Source: Schistocerca nitens | Lineage: Eukaryota; Arthropoda; Insecta; Orthoptera; Acrididae | NCBI RefSeq assembly: GCF_023898315.1 | Contig: NC_064621.1 | Span: 121,833,561-121,897,560, forward strand | DNA: 64,000 bases | Direction: 5' to 3' | Shown here: piece after piece, positions 9,633 to 21,355 of the stretch | Layout of the letters: every line of letters starts with the position of its first letter | How positions within the stretch are numbered: the stretch's first letter is position 1 | Position numbers and translations under genes: made by a program | Notes under the pieces: model-generated | What the model was told of the DNA's origin: nothing | Databases searched by the model: none | The model's input: only the letters and a program-made list of their open reading frames with translations

Positions 9633-10740
9633 TCTCTCTCTGGCCCCAGAAGTTTGCGAGAACCTTAACATTGCGAGGATAGGCGATTCCCCATCCCCTT
9701 AACTGGGCTGAGTTCTTACCAGATGTGTGCAGAGATCCCATGCGGAGTGAGGAGATTGGCCAAGTTATCAGTGGATAGTATAAGGCAGAGGAGTGTCCCA
9801 TCCTTGTTGACCTTAGGTAGAGCATTAACTGTAGGTGGTCGATGCATGCAGGAGAAGATTCTTGACTGCACTCTCTTTCAGCAGGAAGTGCTTAAGAAGC
9901 TGATTTCACTTTTATTATTCTGTATGTTGGGTCACAAGGGAACTTCTGGTAAATGTCTTCCCCAGTAATGCAAAGATCTTCATAGTGTAGTCAGTGTATT
10001 CCATAATTATGGCTGTATTGTCCTTGTTAGCAGGAACAACCCCAATACTTTCATTATTGCGTAGTGTGCACAGGTCATTGCACTTAGCCCTGACTGTGTT
10101 TGGTGCAGGTGGCTTTGGCTTCATGAGGATATGGTTCATTTCACGCTGTGTTATATGCATCTTTTGCAAGGTTCTTGTTCGACACCACTTAGTATTTCAC
10201 AGACAGGGATGGCAGGCGCCTGACATGGTACCCATGACTTATGTCTCTGGCTACATAGTTGGTGGCTATGCATTTGGAGTATCTGTGATTCACTCTGTGG
10301 TGGCGTTGCAAAAGCCAGCTGAACTTCCCATTCTTTCTTCTCCATAGTTATTTCTGTGATAAAATTTGTTGCGATACCATACCAGTGTTGACCCAATCCC
10401 ACTCTAAAGACTGAGGGTGTCCTTGATCATTGCATATGCAAGGCCTTAGGATCAAACCTGTTTGTGTCCATTTGCTTATTGGTGTGGTATATTCTTTCTC
10501 CTAGTAAGGCAAAGTTGGCACAATGAACAGTCCTCTTGGACTGAATAGCTTAGCAAATTTTGGAATCATCTTTGTCATGGCACCACAGCAGGAAGGCTGG
10601 TGAACTCAGTAAATCAGCCTTCTTGACGTGCAGCTTCCCCAGATGTTCGACGCTGTGTCACGTTTTCTTCCCATAAAAGTATGAACGATGCTCAGTGTGG
10701 CATGGGATTCATCACTATAGGAACCTTCATCCTGCACGAA
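9633..10740 (-). pseudogene. Penelope-like element, 5' half (N-terminus to RT start), degenerate
   Basis: Minus-strand reading gives, in order, a basic N-terminal segment, then LRNNESIGVVPANKDNTAII (about 10060), which matches the conserved LPADKGN block of Penelope-like elements, then LPKVNKDGTLLCLILS (about 9810), LANLLTPHG (about 9755) and NSAQ (about 9710). The family order continues with the MVSFDVV block, found at the start of the fragment at 1-1178. The two fragments together give a collinear RT without overlap, so they are probably one copy split by the Mutator-like element. Multiple stops and frameshifts make it non-functional. The outer limit near 10740 is approximate. Confidence 0.65.
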
Positions 10741-11339
10741 TTCCTCCTACCTAACATAAAAAAGGGGTCTTAAAATTATTCCTCGAATTAGGCCTTGTGA
10801 GGGCCCAGATCCAACTACTATGTAACTTATAAACTTAATCAACCATCCCGTCCTAATCCTATTTAGCTGTTGGCAATGTCTCGTGTAGCCTGACCTATGG
10901 ATACCCTCAGCTGGCTCCACTATATGTTTCTTGTCAGCAGTCATCTGCACCCATTCTAACTCGCCTCACAGCACAGTCAATATGGGGTTGGTGGTAATGC
11001 TGGAACAACTATACGAGACATACATTAGTGGTCCGAGTTTGAGTGGCAATTCTGTCATGTTACCACCTACAACACAAGCCCATTCCCAGCCCTCCCACTA
11101 TCACTACCTGATACTCCTTAGTTGAGTCCTTAAAGTTCTTAAGTCTTCTGTCACATTAATGAGCCCAGGACGTTTTAAAACTGCATAATCTTTCTTGACT
11201 TCAAGGCATACTGACAGACAAATGATTTGCACACAACGCTGACATAAAAAGACATGCCATTAGTTCTAAAAGTAGTTTAGTTTCCAAAAAAGTGGTTTCT
11301 TATTGTTTTTACTCTCTACATCTAAAACACACATCACAT
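10741..11339. other. No recognisable feature
   Basis: About 600 bp of unique-looking sequence between the Penelope-like and RTE-type remnants. Short open frames on both strands have no motif I recognise. Confidence 0.5.
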
Positions 11340-13780
11340 TATACTGCCCCTTCTTCTTTTTTCTTTCTTTTTTATATCTTTCTCTCACCTCTTTTCAACA
11401 GTTCTGTGAAGAACCACCTTCATTCCTTATCTTCATCAGGGTACCTAATTTTCATCATCATTCTATAGCACCACATCTCCAACACTTTGATTCTCATCTT
11501 TTCTAGTTGTCTTATGATCCACGATTCATTGCCGTACAATGCTGTACTGCGAATGTACATTCTCAAATTTTTTCTTCAGATTAATCCAATTGTTTGTTAT
11601 TATCAGACCTTCCTTGGTTAGCAACACCCTCTTTGCCCATGCTAATCTGCTTTTTATGTCCTTGCTTCATCTATCATGTGTTATTTCGTTTCCGTGGTAG
11701 CATAAATTCCTTAACTTCATCTACTTCATAGTCCAAATTTTGATGTTAAGTTTATGGTTAGTCTCATTTCTAATACTCTTCATTACCTTTGTCTTTCTTT
11801 GGCTTCATCTCAGTTCATATTCTGTGCTCGTTAGACTATTCATTCCATTCAACACATCCTGTAAACCTCCATCACTTTCACTGAGGATAGTGATGTCATC
11901 AGTGAATATTATCATTGTTAGCCTTTTATCTTGAATTTTGATTCTACTCATGAATGATTCTTTTATTTCCATTACCACTTTTTCAATGCACAAATTCAGC
12001 AGCAGAGGCAAATGATTATGTCCCTGTCTTACAAGCTTTTTAATCTGAGCACTTTGACTCTCATCTTTACTGGTTGTCCTATGATCCACGATTCCCTCTT
12101 GATTTTGCACATATTGTATAACACCTGTCTTCCTCTATAGCTTATCCCCATTTTTCCCCCAAATTTCAAACATCTTGCACCTTTTTACATAGTTAAATGT
12201 TTTTCGCAGCCAACAAATCCTATGTACATGTCTTGATTTTTCTCAAGTCTTCGCAATGTCAGAAACGCTTCTCTGGTCCCTTACCTTTTCAAAAAGGAAA
12301 CTGAGTGACACCTAACAGATTCTCGATTTTCTTTTCCATTCTTCTGTATATTATTCTTGTCAGAAACATGAAAGCATGAGCCATTAACCTCATTGTGCAA
12401 TAATTTTTGTAGAGTTGGTCAAATAAAAGTGGCCCGGAGAACAGAGTTCCAGGATACAAAGAAACATAGCACATGGAAGAAAACAGAATACTAACCCGAC
12501 TAAAGCAGATGTTGAAAGTGACAGCCATTCATCTCTTTGCACTTTTGGGCCCTGGTCAGCAAGGTGATGAAAGCAGATTGAAGCCGGACTGCTAGAATTG
12601 CTGCAATCTCATCAAAAAAGTTCTGCTGCAGTTCTTGAAGACTATGAGGATGTTTTGGTACACCTTAGACTTCAGCACTCACCACACAAAGCAATCACAC
12701 ACTGACATGTCAGGTGACCTGGATGGCAAGCTAGGACTGTAACTCTGTCAGACATGAAAACTGTGTAAATGTGTTCCAAGGTTCGACCAGCTGTATGGGC
12801 ATTTGCTCATCATGCTGTTGGGGTGCGGTTATATGCATACATATACATCCAATCATATCCACATGCCTGGGCTGTTTTTATTTGTCCCACCCTGTACTTA
12901 TCTGCCCTTGCTATCTTTGAGACTGTGTGAATTATATTTTTCTATAAGTCTGATAGTATGTCTCTGGATTCAGATTCTACACACCAACTTGAATAGTTAC
13001 TTGGGTGTCAACTCCTCCAATGACTTCAGAAATTTCGAAGGAATATTATATATTCCTTCTGCCTTAATTGATCACAAGTTTTCCAAAGCTCTATTAAATT
13101 ATGGCTGTAATACTGTATACACTACATCTTCCATATCGACTCCCATTCCTTCCCTCAATCGTGTTCAGAAAGTCCTCCCCATCACAGAAATCTTTAATGT
13201 AATCTCTTTCCACCTATCTTCTCTGCACTTAATAGTGGAATTCCCATTTTCCTTGCTTTTCATCTCACTGATGACTGTTTGGACTTTTCTACATGCTGAA
13301 TCAGTCCTAGTGATGACCTTTCCTTTTAAATTTCTTGGCATTTTTCATGCAGCCATTTTGCCTTGGCTTCCATGTACTTACTATTTCATTCTTCCTCCCT
13401 CCCCTCCCCCTTAAACCAATCAACCTAATAAATGACATCTCTTCTAGTTTTGAATTTCACTGAACACTTTTGCATGTCGTCCTTTCATCAATCAATATAG
13501 CCATTTTTTCTGTCACCCAAGATTTCTTTGCAGTTACCTTCCTTCTTCCAATGTTTGTCTGTCCAACTTCTGTGGCTGTCCCTATTAGAGATGTCCATTC
13601 CTTTTCAACTGAACTGCCTACTGTGATATTATCACAATATTATAGCCTATGTAAACTAATGCATTTCATCATTCCTCAGCAGTTCAGTATTCTACTTCTT
13701 TGCACACTGATTCTTCTGGAACACTCTCTCGAACTTCAGCCTACTCTTCATTATTATTCGTTGCCAAGTGCAGGAACCAA
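11340..13780 (-). pseudogene. RTE-type LINE remnant (copy A), minus strand
   Basis: Minus-strand reading, right to left, gives the post-endonuclease linker (VTEKMAILIDERTT, about 13500), then KAEGIYNIPSKFLKSLEEL (about 13020), then after the TIR element RLMAHAFMFLTRIIYRRMEK (about 12370), RQGHNHLPLLLNLCIEKV (about 11990), MIIFTDDITILSES (about 11900, the FADD box mutated to FTDD) and YGNESW (about 11545). It is the endonuclease-linked RT family with a single long ORF. The frame is broken throughout. The element was interrupted by a separate TIR element at 12412-12894, and the reading resumes exactly on the other side. Copies of the same family are at 31140-34900, 36720-39840 and 51390-51530. 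Confidence 0.75.
12412..12894 (-). mobile_element. 483-bp deletion derivative of a DDE (Tc1/mariner-like) transposon
   Basis: Imperfect terminal inverted repeats are GTTGGTCAAATAAAAGTGGC at about 12414 and, reversed, GGGTGGGACAAATAAAAACA at about 12892. Both ends abut TA (12410-12411 and 12895-12896), the target duplication of Tc1/mariner elements. Inside, the minus strand encodes only the transposase C-terminus: MSVCDCFVW then LKSKVYQNIL (about 12700) and a NGCHFQHLL end (about 12510). The N-terminal and middle parts are missing, so this is a non-autonomous internally deleted copy. It sits within the RTE-type remnant, and the host RT reading continues across it (KARADKY-like before, NYxTMRL after). 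Confidence 0.75.
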
Positions 13781-14002
13781 CTTACAAATCACATAATTCA
13801 AGTGTGAATAATCTTGTTACCACGGGCACTACAGTTGTGAAAAACACTGTCAAGTCAAATGTTTTATACAGTTTGGACCCTAATTGCTCATAAACAAAGT
13901 AAGAAAGGGCACCTTTTGTTAAAATGTGAAATACTTTGTGATTAGTGAAATCACCATGTCCTAGACATTACAGTTACTTAGTTGCAGAGATAATTTAAGG
14001 TA
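13781..14002. other. No recognisable feature
   Basis: Short AT-rich spacer between LINE remnants; nothing identified. Confidence 0.4.
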
Positions 14003-14390
14003 CACCTACATCTACATTTATACTCTGCAAGCGACCCATGGTGTGTGGTGGAGGGCATTTTACGTGCCACTGTCATTACCTCCCTTTCCTGTTCCAGTCA
14101 CATATGGTTCGCGGGAAGAACGACTGCTGAAAAGCTTCCATGTGCACTCGAATCTCTCGAATTTTACATTCGTGATCTCCTCGGGAGGTATAAGTAGGGG
14201 GAAGTAATATATTCGATACCTCATCCAGAAACGCACCCTCTCGAAACCTGGACAGCAAGCTACACCATGATGCAGAGCGCCTCTCTTGCAGAGTCTGCCA
14301 CTTGAGTTTGCTAAACAGCTCCGTAACGCTTACCAAATAACCCTGTGACGAAACGCGCCGCTCTTCTTTGGATCTTCCCAAAAAATACCA
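14003..14390 (-). mobile_element. 5'-truncated jockey-like LINE 3' end
   Basis: Minus-strand copy of the last ~310 bp of coding sequence plus the 3' UTR of the same family as the element at 22226-24785. The shared C-terminus reads RREGAFLDEVS-like then SFFPRTI and DWNRKGR with a stop near 14076. The shared 3' UTR ends in a TAGATG-type repeat, seen here as CTACATCTACATTTATAC at about 14008. Similarity stops around the KIQRRAARFVTG segment, so the copy is heavily 5'-truncated. It has one frameshift relative to the longer copy, near 14330. Confidence 0.85.
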
Positions 14391-14459
14391 CACCAAATAT
14401 ATTACTTCTTTTTGAAGTACCATGTCACAAAAGTGACATCTCCCATTTTTTTACCTTTA

Positions 14460-15890
14460 TCGTATTTACTCGAATCTAAGCCGCACTCGAATCTAAGCTG
14501 CACCTGAAAAATGAGACTCGAAATTCAAGGGAGAGAAAAGTTTTAGGCCGCACCTCCAAATCGAAACAAAGTTGGTCCATTGTAATATGAGACACAATTT
14601 AGGTCAAATGAATGACGATACAGCTACAGTAGTTTGGTTCGAGTCGTAAGCTTAGCAGTTAAGCTTTTCCCAGGTAGCCATTCCTATGCGCCAGGCGCTC
14701 CGTCCGTTTTTATACTGGTACCCTTACGTTTTCACGTGCTTCGTCTATTTTGAATCGATTGCTTATTTTTCTTTGATCTGATAAGTGCTGTTCTCTTTGT
14801 TATAGGTGTTTACGTCACTCTAAGCTGAAAATGCGTTATTGTACTGTGTCATGCATTGTTTGTCGCATTCTGATAATGTGTGTTTCCGACCTGTCACCGC
14901 TCGCGGCATGGCTTGCTTTTGTGCGTGCTACCACCGCTTACAATTAAAAAAAAGAAAAAAAGAGAGGAATCATCTCATTAGCGAAACAATGGCAAGACAC
15001 TGCTATTTGTTGTTACTTACACTGCTGCTTTCTTTGATAATGATCAACAAGAACCAAATAATAGACTGCGTATGATAGAAGATGTTCTGAACGAGAGTTT
15101 AGATTAAAATTTTTCGCCGTTTGAAAATCTTCGCAGACGCCTCTTTTGTACATTACATTCTGCACAAAAATTAGAGTCATCTTAGATTTAAAAATCTAGT
15201 CAATTGCCGTATCACTATTAGGCATAAGAATAATATGAATACAATCATGACAAGATATGTATATTCTTCCGCATTTGCTGCTGTCTCACACTAGTTTCGT
15301 AGTTTATTAGGCAGACAGGATTTAAATGAGATAGCAGCAAACACGAAAGAATACATGGCAAAATCTTTATATTCGTATTATACTTATGGTGAAGAGAATA
15401 CTGCATGTGAATCACAATTCATTAAAGTTCCTATTAGCATCCATCTCTTCTCACCCGTAGGAAAAAATTCAGAACATACGAGTTGGCCAAATTGACAAAC
15501 ATCCCAAAAAGTCTTGCCAGTCGGATTTTCATAGTACATTGAAATGCTGCTACATTCGAAGATGAACAATACGGAATTTATATTTACTTCGTTGGATAAT
15601 GTATGAAAATGCAGTGGTTGAAACTCGGGGCGGAGAAAAAAGTTCGTCTTCCACCTTTTTTTTAAATTTATTTACTGACTCACGAGGTTTTGGTGCCAGT
15701 ATTTACCTTTGTGCCTGCAAAGCATGCCTGTGTAGCGCTACATATATTCGACGGCAGAAGTTAGTTGTGGCGGCACCTACCAACATTTTTCAGAACTTCC
15801 GCTTACTTTGCACTCGATTCTAAGCCGCAGGAGGTTTTTTGCATCACAAAAACTGGAAAAAAAGTGCGGCTTAGATTCAAGTAAATACGG
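14460..15890. mobile_element. 1.43-kb TIR element, probably non-autonomous
   Basis: Ends are near-perfect inverted repeats: CGTATTTACTCGAATCTAAG at the left (14461) and, on the minus strand, CGTATTTACTTGAATCTAAG from 15889. Both sides are flanked by TA (14458-14459 and 15891-15892). The left end has a tandem 17-bp subterminal repeat (about 14469-14502), and a related sense copy lies near 15808-15826. The interior has no transposase I can recognise; the longest open frame (14839-15075) is not convincing. It contains a strong internal inverted repeat at about 15256-15357. TA flanks fit a Tc1/mariner-type donor, but the superfamily is unproven. Confidence 0.75.
15256..15357. repeat. Internal hairpin of the TIR element
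   Basis: A GTATATTCTTCCGCATTTGC-type arm near 15258 pairs with a GCAGCAAACACGAAAGAATA arm near 15335, separated by about 45 bp. The arms are about 28 bp with a few mismatches. Confidence 0.7.
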
Positions 15891-15892
15891 TA

Positions 15893-16559
15893 GTTACATT
15901 TTGAAAGAGCTCACATTTATAAATAAGAATACATAATTTGTTTCATGAGGATGTTGTGGGGAAGACTTTCAGTGACAAAGAGTAATGCCTACCAAAACAT
16001 TTTTGAGGGTTTGAGATGTAGCTCCTACTGGGAAATAAACTTCCATTGTTTGAAACATGTTTTCCTAGGGAGACTGGTATTTCATTTCACATTCAGAAAA
16101 TAAATTAACAGAATCTGGAATTTTTAATTCAGTATTTTTATGTGGTTTAATGTTCCAAAATTTTTTTAGATAAGAATATTTGAAAATTCGTGTCCAGTAT
16201 GCAAATTTATAATTAATTATCTCTGAATCAAAGGTTCTGTGAATGTCTGTCAACATAATATTGCTGTTGAATTGCTTTCTTTTGCATATAAAGAGCAAAA
16301 ACTTTTCCAGATTTCATTGCGGATCAATGTAATGTTGTTGCACAACTATTGAAGTGTATCATCAAAATTCATAACAGTTTCATACGTCACCTTTTGACAC
16401 ATACTTTGGGAAAGAAATTTAATTTTCTCAAAAGTTTCAATGACTATGGGAGATAAATGCTGAAAACACATACAAATTAAAAATTTAATGGGGAATCAAT
16501 GACTTGTCTGCATCATAAAGTTTAGGTCTTGACAAAGTTTGAATTTCTGCAAAAGATTT
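15893..16559. other. No recognisable feature
   Basis: AT-rich sequence with no assignable coding potential or repeat structure. Confidence 0.4.
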
Positions 16560-18720
16560 GTTTCATTGTTTCAAAGCCACAAAGTCACATTTGAAAAAGT
16601 CTGGGCTAGTCAGTCAGTGCACAGCTGATAAGTTCCACAAATTTTCAGATACTATTGCTCCTGGCTTAACAATGCGCAAAGATTGTCACAAAGAGATGAA
16701 CACCAAGTAGGTGCCTTATATCATCCCCACCACCACCACCAGGATCATCTTGTGGTGGTGGTGGTGGTGGCGGGGGTTATGGGGCTGGTGGTGGTGTAAA
16801 TGCTGGCTTAAATTATTTTGGTGCCTCAACTGTGAAGTTTCAGAACGTGAAGCTACAAGATTCAAAACCTTATGCAAAACAGTTAGCTATGTGAACACAC
16901 TGACGAGAAGGCAGTTTGCTTCAGCTGGTGGTTTAAATCTTTCTGAAATGCACAGTTTGGAAAACTATCACAATTTCTCCGGTATTCTTCATGAAATAAA
17001 ATGTAAAATTTGTCAATTGCAAATAGTTCTCAAAAACTGCTGATTCTTATTTTTTGTTTCCACCTGGCTGGTTCACAAGAGACGGAACCGAGTTCAAAAG
17101 TAGAAGAGGTTGCTTTAGGTCAGTTCAGGTTTCATGGAGAAATCAGTTTTTCAAAATTTTGTTGTTTAAGACCAAAATTGTATGGCTCATCCATTCGTCA
17201 AAACATAGAACCGATGCTATCTGATAGCACTGTCCAAGTGGATCCCCCAGTCAGCAGTATAGAATCAAAAGTCTGCATGTTTCACAGTTATGACAAATGC
17301 TCAGGAAAAGCAGGAGCAGAAATGGATCTTTCTTTGATGTAAGGGAGTATAAATCCTAAGGAAATCACTAAGTTTAAGCAGTGGGTTCAAATTGACTGAG
17401 CTACAATTACTGTCAACTGAAGATTTTGTTGATTAACTGTCTGAAAGAATTGCAGATCTTTCCAACACTCAATTTTCTGTTAAAGCACTAAACTCAACAC
17501 CTAAAGATGGGGAAAGAAAACCTGAAACCTTGTGAAGTAGTTGCACATGTTGATTTTGCAGTTGAATTATTTGCTTGTCATGCAGAATGCTATTCAGGTT
17601 TATCACTGGGAGAACAGTCAAGCAACTTCTCATCTTGTTGTGATCTACTTTTTCAAAAATTAACTATTGTAGTCCAAAAGCTTGTGTATTACAAGCAACA
17701 GCTTAAAATATGGCACTATTGCGGTACATTTTGTTCAGAAATCAGTCACTTTTTAACAAACAAAATTAACTCTAATAAGAGCAACAATTCACTTCAGAAA
17801 CTGCTCTGCTGTCCATTACAAGAATGTTAAAAAATTTTCAAATTTGTGTCACTTCTGGAAGATTTAGGAATTTGAACAGAGAGGAATTTTTTTGAAACTA
17901 ACCATTGATAATCCCCAATCCTCTTCTGATAGTGTCAGTAGCACAACCAAGAAATTGGCTGCAGAAGCAAGTTTCCAGCACCCAAAAGAGAATAAAATTC
18001 CCACACCATTAGACCTATACACATTTTGTGATGATAACCAGAAAAAATAAAATCTGTCTTTGTCGGGGAAAGAAAATCAGAAATTGAACATGCTCAACAT
18101 GCTCCAGCCGAGCAATTAACTGTTCCAACATTGCTGAAACACAGGAAAAACATCCATTCATTTATGCTGATTCAGAGGAGATTCAGGTCAGTAAAGTTTT
18201 AGGTGACTAGAGATAATTTTTAATGAAGATCTGTGATGTCACTGATGAGATAGCACAAGATGTAGCTGAAAATCTACAGCTAAGGTAATATGTTGTTAGC
18301 ATTTATGATGGAAAGTTGTGGATTGGAAATGCGTGCGAGATCCGATTTTGCAGCATCATACACTGTTAAATTTTATGCAGCATCCTTGTGGATAACCTGT
18401 GTTTCTTCTACTGGCCCTGAGAAAAAATTCACGCAGAATTCCTAAGCAACATCATTTGGCATCTTGTCCTGCACTTTCTGGTACTTACACTGGCCCTCAG
18501 TACTGTTTTCCAAATGCTGCTATCTGAAATGTGGACAGGAAGTTCAAGTAGTTATTATAATCTTTTGTTTTGTGTTGCAGTTAGGCACGCTGGGAAACCA
18601 GCACAGGCTTCGGAAGACCCTCACTGCAGGCTTGGGATCCTGAGAAAAGTGCTCCACCTGTGGTTATCACAATCCTTCGCAATCGGGATGTCAGTTTTTT
18701 AAAACTTGGTGGTGGCCAAA
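16560..18720 (+). other. Unassigned degenerate coding-like region
   Basis: Several plus-strand stretches read like protein but with frame changes. One near 16560 gives HLKKSGLVSQCTADKFHKFS then IAPGLTMRKDCHKEMNT. It is followed by a PPPPPGSSC run and a G-rich stretch (GGYGAGGGVNAGLNYFG, about 16733-16830), then open segments 17010-17342 and 17507-17830. Near 18280 it reads SIYDGKLWIGNACEI, which resembles a short domain I have seen in insect repeat proteins but cannot name. It may be one decayed gene or transposon ORF. I do not recognise the family and make no functional claim. Confidence 0.35.
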
Positions 18721-19815
18721 GCCACCATGGACCAATGCAAGTTTATTTTCCATCCACACAGTGAAACAAATTACATATTCTTTTAGAAAAACTTCACCCA
18801 ATTAAAATGGTAGCTACCGTGGAGATGTCCCTTTTCAGATATAAGATTTCAGAAAAAGCCAAATATCGTGGGAAATATTTTGGAGCCCCCTTCACCTAAA
18901 AATATCTCTGAAACTAAGTAATTGTAATGCCTAGGATTCATGGCTTTGCTAGTCACAAAGTACTTCACATTCTAACAACTTATGGCCAAATTTCAGAAAA
19001 TATCTGACCTGTTTCTCAACATTGAGTGACCATGGTAACCAGACTGCTCAAGCTTGAATCCTGAAATTTGTAGGTTGGGTACTACACTGAACAGTGAGTT
19101 GATGAAACAAGTTTCACAGAGAGACTACCACATGATCTTTTCATAACAAATTCAGAATGTTGTGTGGAATATTTTGAACACCCTCACTTGATTGGCTGCA
19201 TATTGAGAGCTAAAAATTTCTCAACTGTTTCTCAACATACACAATTTCAATAAAATTTGAGACACTACGGTATTTAACATTTGATTATTTTCTGATATTA
19301 TTAATCAAACTATTAAATTGACTCTAATGGAAATTTGTCTCTTCAAGTTTTATGGAGATTTGTATCACAGATTAAGTAGACTATGGTATCAAAAGAAAAG
19401 CAACTACCGGAAACCACAAATTATAAAGGTGTTGACACTTAGGTCTCATGATCAATAGTAACAGACTTCCGGTCAAAGAGTGTCAAGTGTTATGCGTACA
19501 AATATTTTATTGATATTAAAAATCTGATTTAAAATGTTGTTCAATAAAACTGTAATGTTTTTGGGTTGTCATGATATGTAATTTTATTAAAAAGATATAC
19601 ACTGGTGTGAGCTACTGGAAACTAATATCACAGAACAGTCCACACATACCTGTAAAGGATTGAGAATGAAACGTGTTGTAACGAATAAATGACCCTGATA
19701 GGACAGGACATACTGAGGATCTGCAGGCAAAAGATTTAAGATGGAGCATTTTAGCGATCTTGCAGAAGGATTTTACAGAATACATAAAATCACCAGAGAC
19801 AATGAAACAATTAAG
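18721..19815. other. No recognisable feature
   Basis: About 1.1 kb of AT-rich sequence without supported genes or repeats. Confidence 0.4.
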
Positions 19816-20008
19816 TTACCATATGTATGTGTTATTTAAAACACTGAAATTACATATAGTGAGTAGTAACTGTGGATAACAATCCACTTGAGCAATATGA
19901 AATAATGAACTGTGTGTTATAGAGTTTTTCATGACAGTTTCCAGGATTCCAACAGATTTATAACTAGTCAATTTTGAAATGAACTTTGTTACATCAGCTT
20001 CACTCAAA
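19816..20008 (-). pseudogene. Inverted 5' segment of a CR1/jockey-group LINE
   Basis: On the minus strand, from about 20008 leftward, the reading LSEADVTKFISKLTSYKSVG matches the segment just before the RT fingers in CR1/jockey-group LINEs. The rest of the same LINE lies head-to-head on the plus strand starting at about 20023. The order (upstream end at the junction, downstream end outermost) is what twin priming produces. A 14-bp direct repeat, GTGTTATTTAAAAC, occurs at 19829-19842 and again at 20009-20022, bracketing the segment. Confidence 0.6.
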
Positions 20009-20022
20009 GTGTTATTTAAAAC

Positions 20023-21355
20023 TATTTATTTTTGATGTATTCCAGAATAATATCTCACCATAGCATCAATAATATCCTTTGCAACTCACTGTTTGGATTT
20101 CAGAAGAGGTGCTCTACTGAGAATGTCATTTACATGTACACTAACCAAATTTTACAAGCATCAAATAATAAAATGGCACCAGTTGGTATTTTCTGTGACA
20201 TATCTAAGGCATTTGACTGTGTGAATCACAGTATTCTCTCACATAAAATGAAGTTTAATGGGATTGATGGTGTAGCCAACCAATGAATAGGGTCATATCT
20301 AACCAGAAGAATGCAGAAAGTTGTACACAGTAATTCAACCAATATAGTCCGAGGACACAATTCTGACTGTGGAGAAATCATGTCTGGGGCTGCCCAAGGA
20401 TCAATATTTGGACAATTATTGTTCCTCATATATGTAAACGATCTTCCGTGTAATATACAACAACTAGAATTAGTTATTTTTGCAGATGACACTAGTATTG
20501 TAATCAATCCAAGCATACATACAGAAACAGAAGAAATGGAAAGCAGTGTTCTTAAAAGTATCACTGACTGGTTTTCTACGAATGGTATAACTCTGCATTT
20601 TGGAAAGACAACAACATGTTCAGTTCTACACATCTAGGTGTACTACACCAATGATAAGTGTAACATGTGGTGGGGAAATAATAAATAGAGTCAAAACTTC
20701 AAAATTCTTACATGTTCATATTGAGGAGACTTTAAACGGTAAAAAACACATTTTAAAACTCCTAAAACAACTTAGTTCAGCCACATTAATACTTAAAATA
20801 ATTGCAAATACTGAGGACAGACAAATCACGAAGTTGACACACTTGGCATATTTTTATTCACTAATGTCATATGGAGTAATGTCATGGAATAACTCATTTT
20901 TTAGACAAAGTCTTCATTGCTCAAAAATATACTGTAAGAATAATATGTGGTGCTTACCCAAGATCATATTTTAGACATCTGTTGAAGGAGTTTGGGCATC
21001 CTGACTACTGCTTCACAGAATATTTATTCCCTCATGAATTTTGTTGTAAATAATTCACAGCAGTTAAAAGGAACAATGATACACATAATTACAATACCAG
21101 AAAGAAAAATGACATTCATTACTCCAAGTTAAGGTTGTCTTTAGCACAAGAGGGATGCACAATGCTGAAACAAAAGATTTTGATCACTTACCCAATGATA
21201 AAGAATGCCTGACAGATGTCAAAATTTGAAAACAAACTGAAGAAGTTTCTTTTTGACAATACCTCCTATTCTGTAGAATAATTTCTATTGTTGCAGTGTG
21301 GGTAGGAATTAATAACTCACATTCTTACATTAAAAATAAATAAATAAATAAAACA
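20023..21355 (+). pseudogene. CR1/jockey-group LINE, RT to 3' end, degenerate
   Basis: Plus-strand reading in at least three frames gives MMYSRIISHHSINNIL (20032), FGFQKRCSTENVIY (about 20095), IFCDISKAFDCVNHSIL (about 20190, RT Asp present), GAAQGSIFGQLLFLIYVNDL (about 20385), and IFADDTSIV (about 20478, intact FADD). A late region follows (VRIICGAYPRS, about 20935; HNYNTRKKNDIHYS, about 21090). The element ends in an (AAAT)n tail at about 21333-21353. A stop at 20284-20286 and frameshifts near 20640 and 20970 make it non-functional. The 5' endonuclease region is missing. Confidence 0.75.

Noticed and set aside
16711-17043. Poly-Gly segment as a parvovirus-type capsid relic
   Set aside because: Only the glycine run is suggestive; no phospholipase or other capsid motif was seen.
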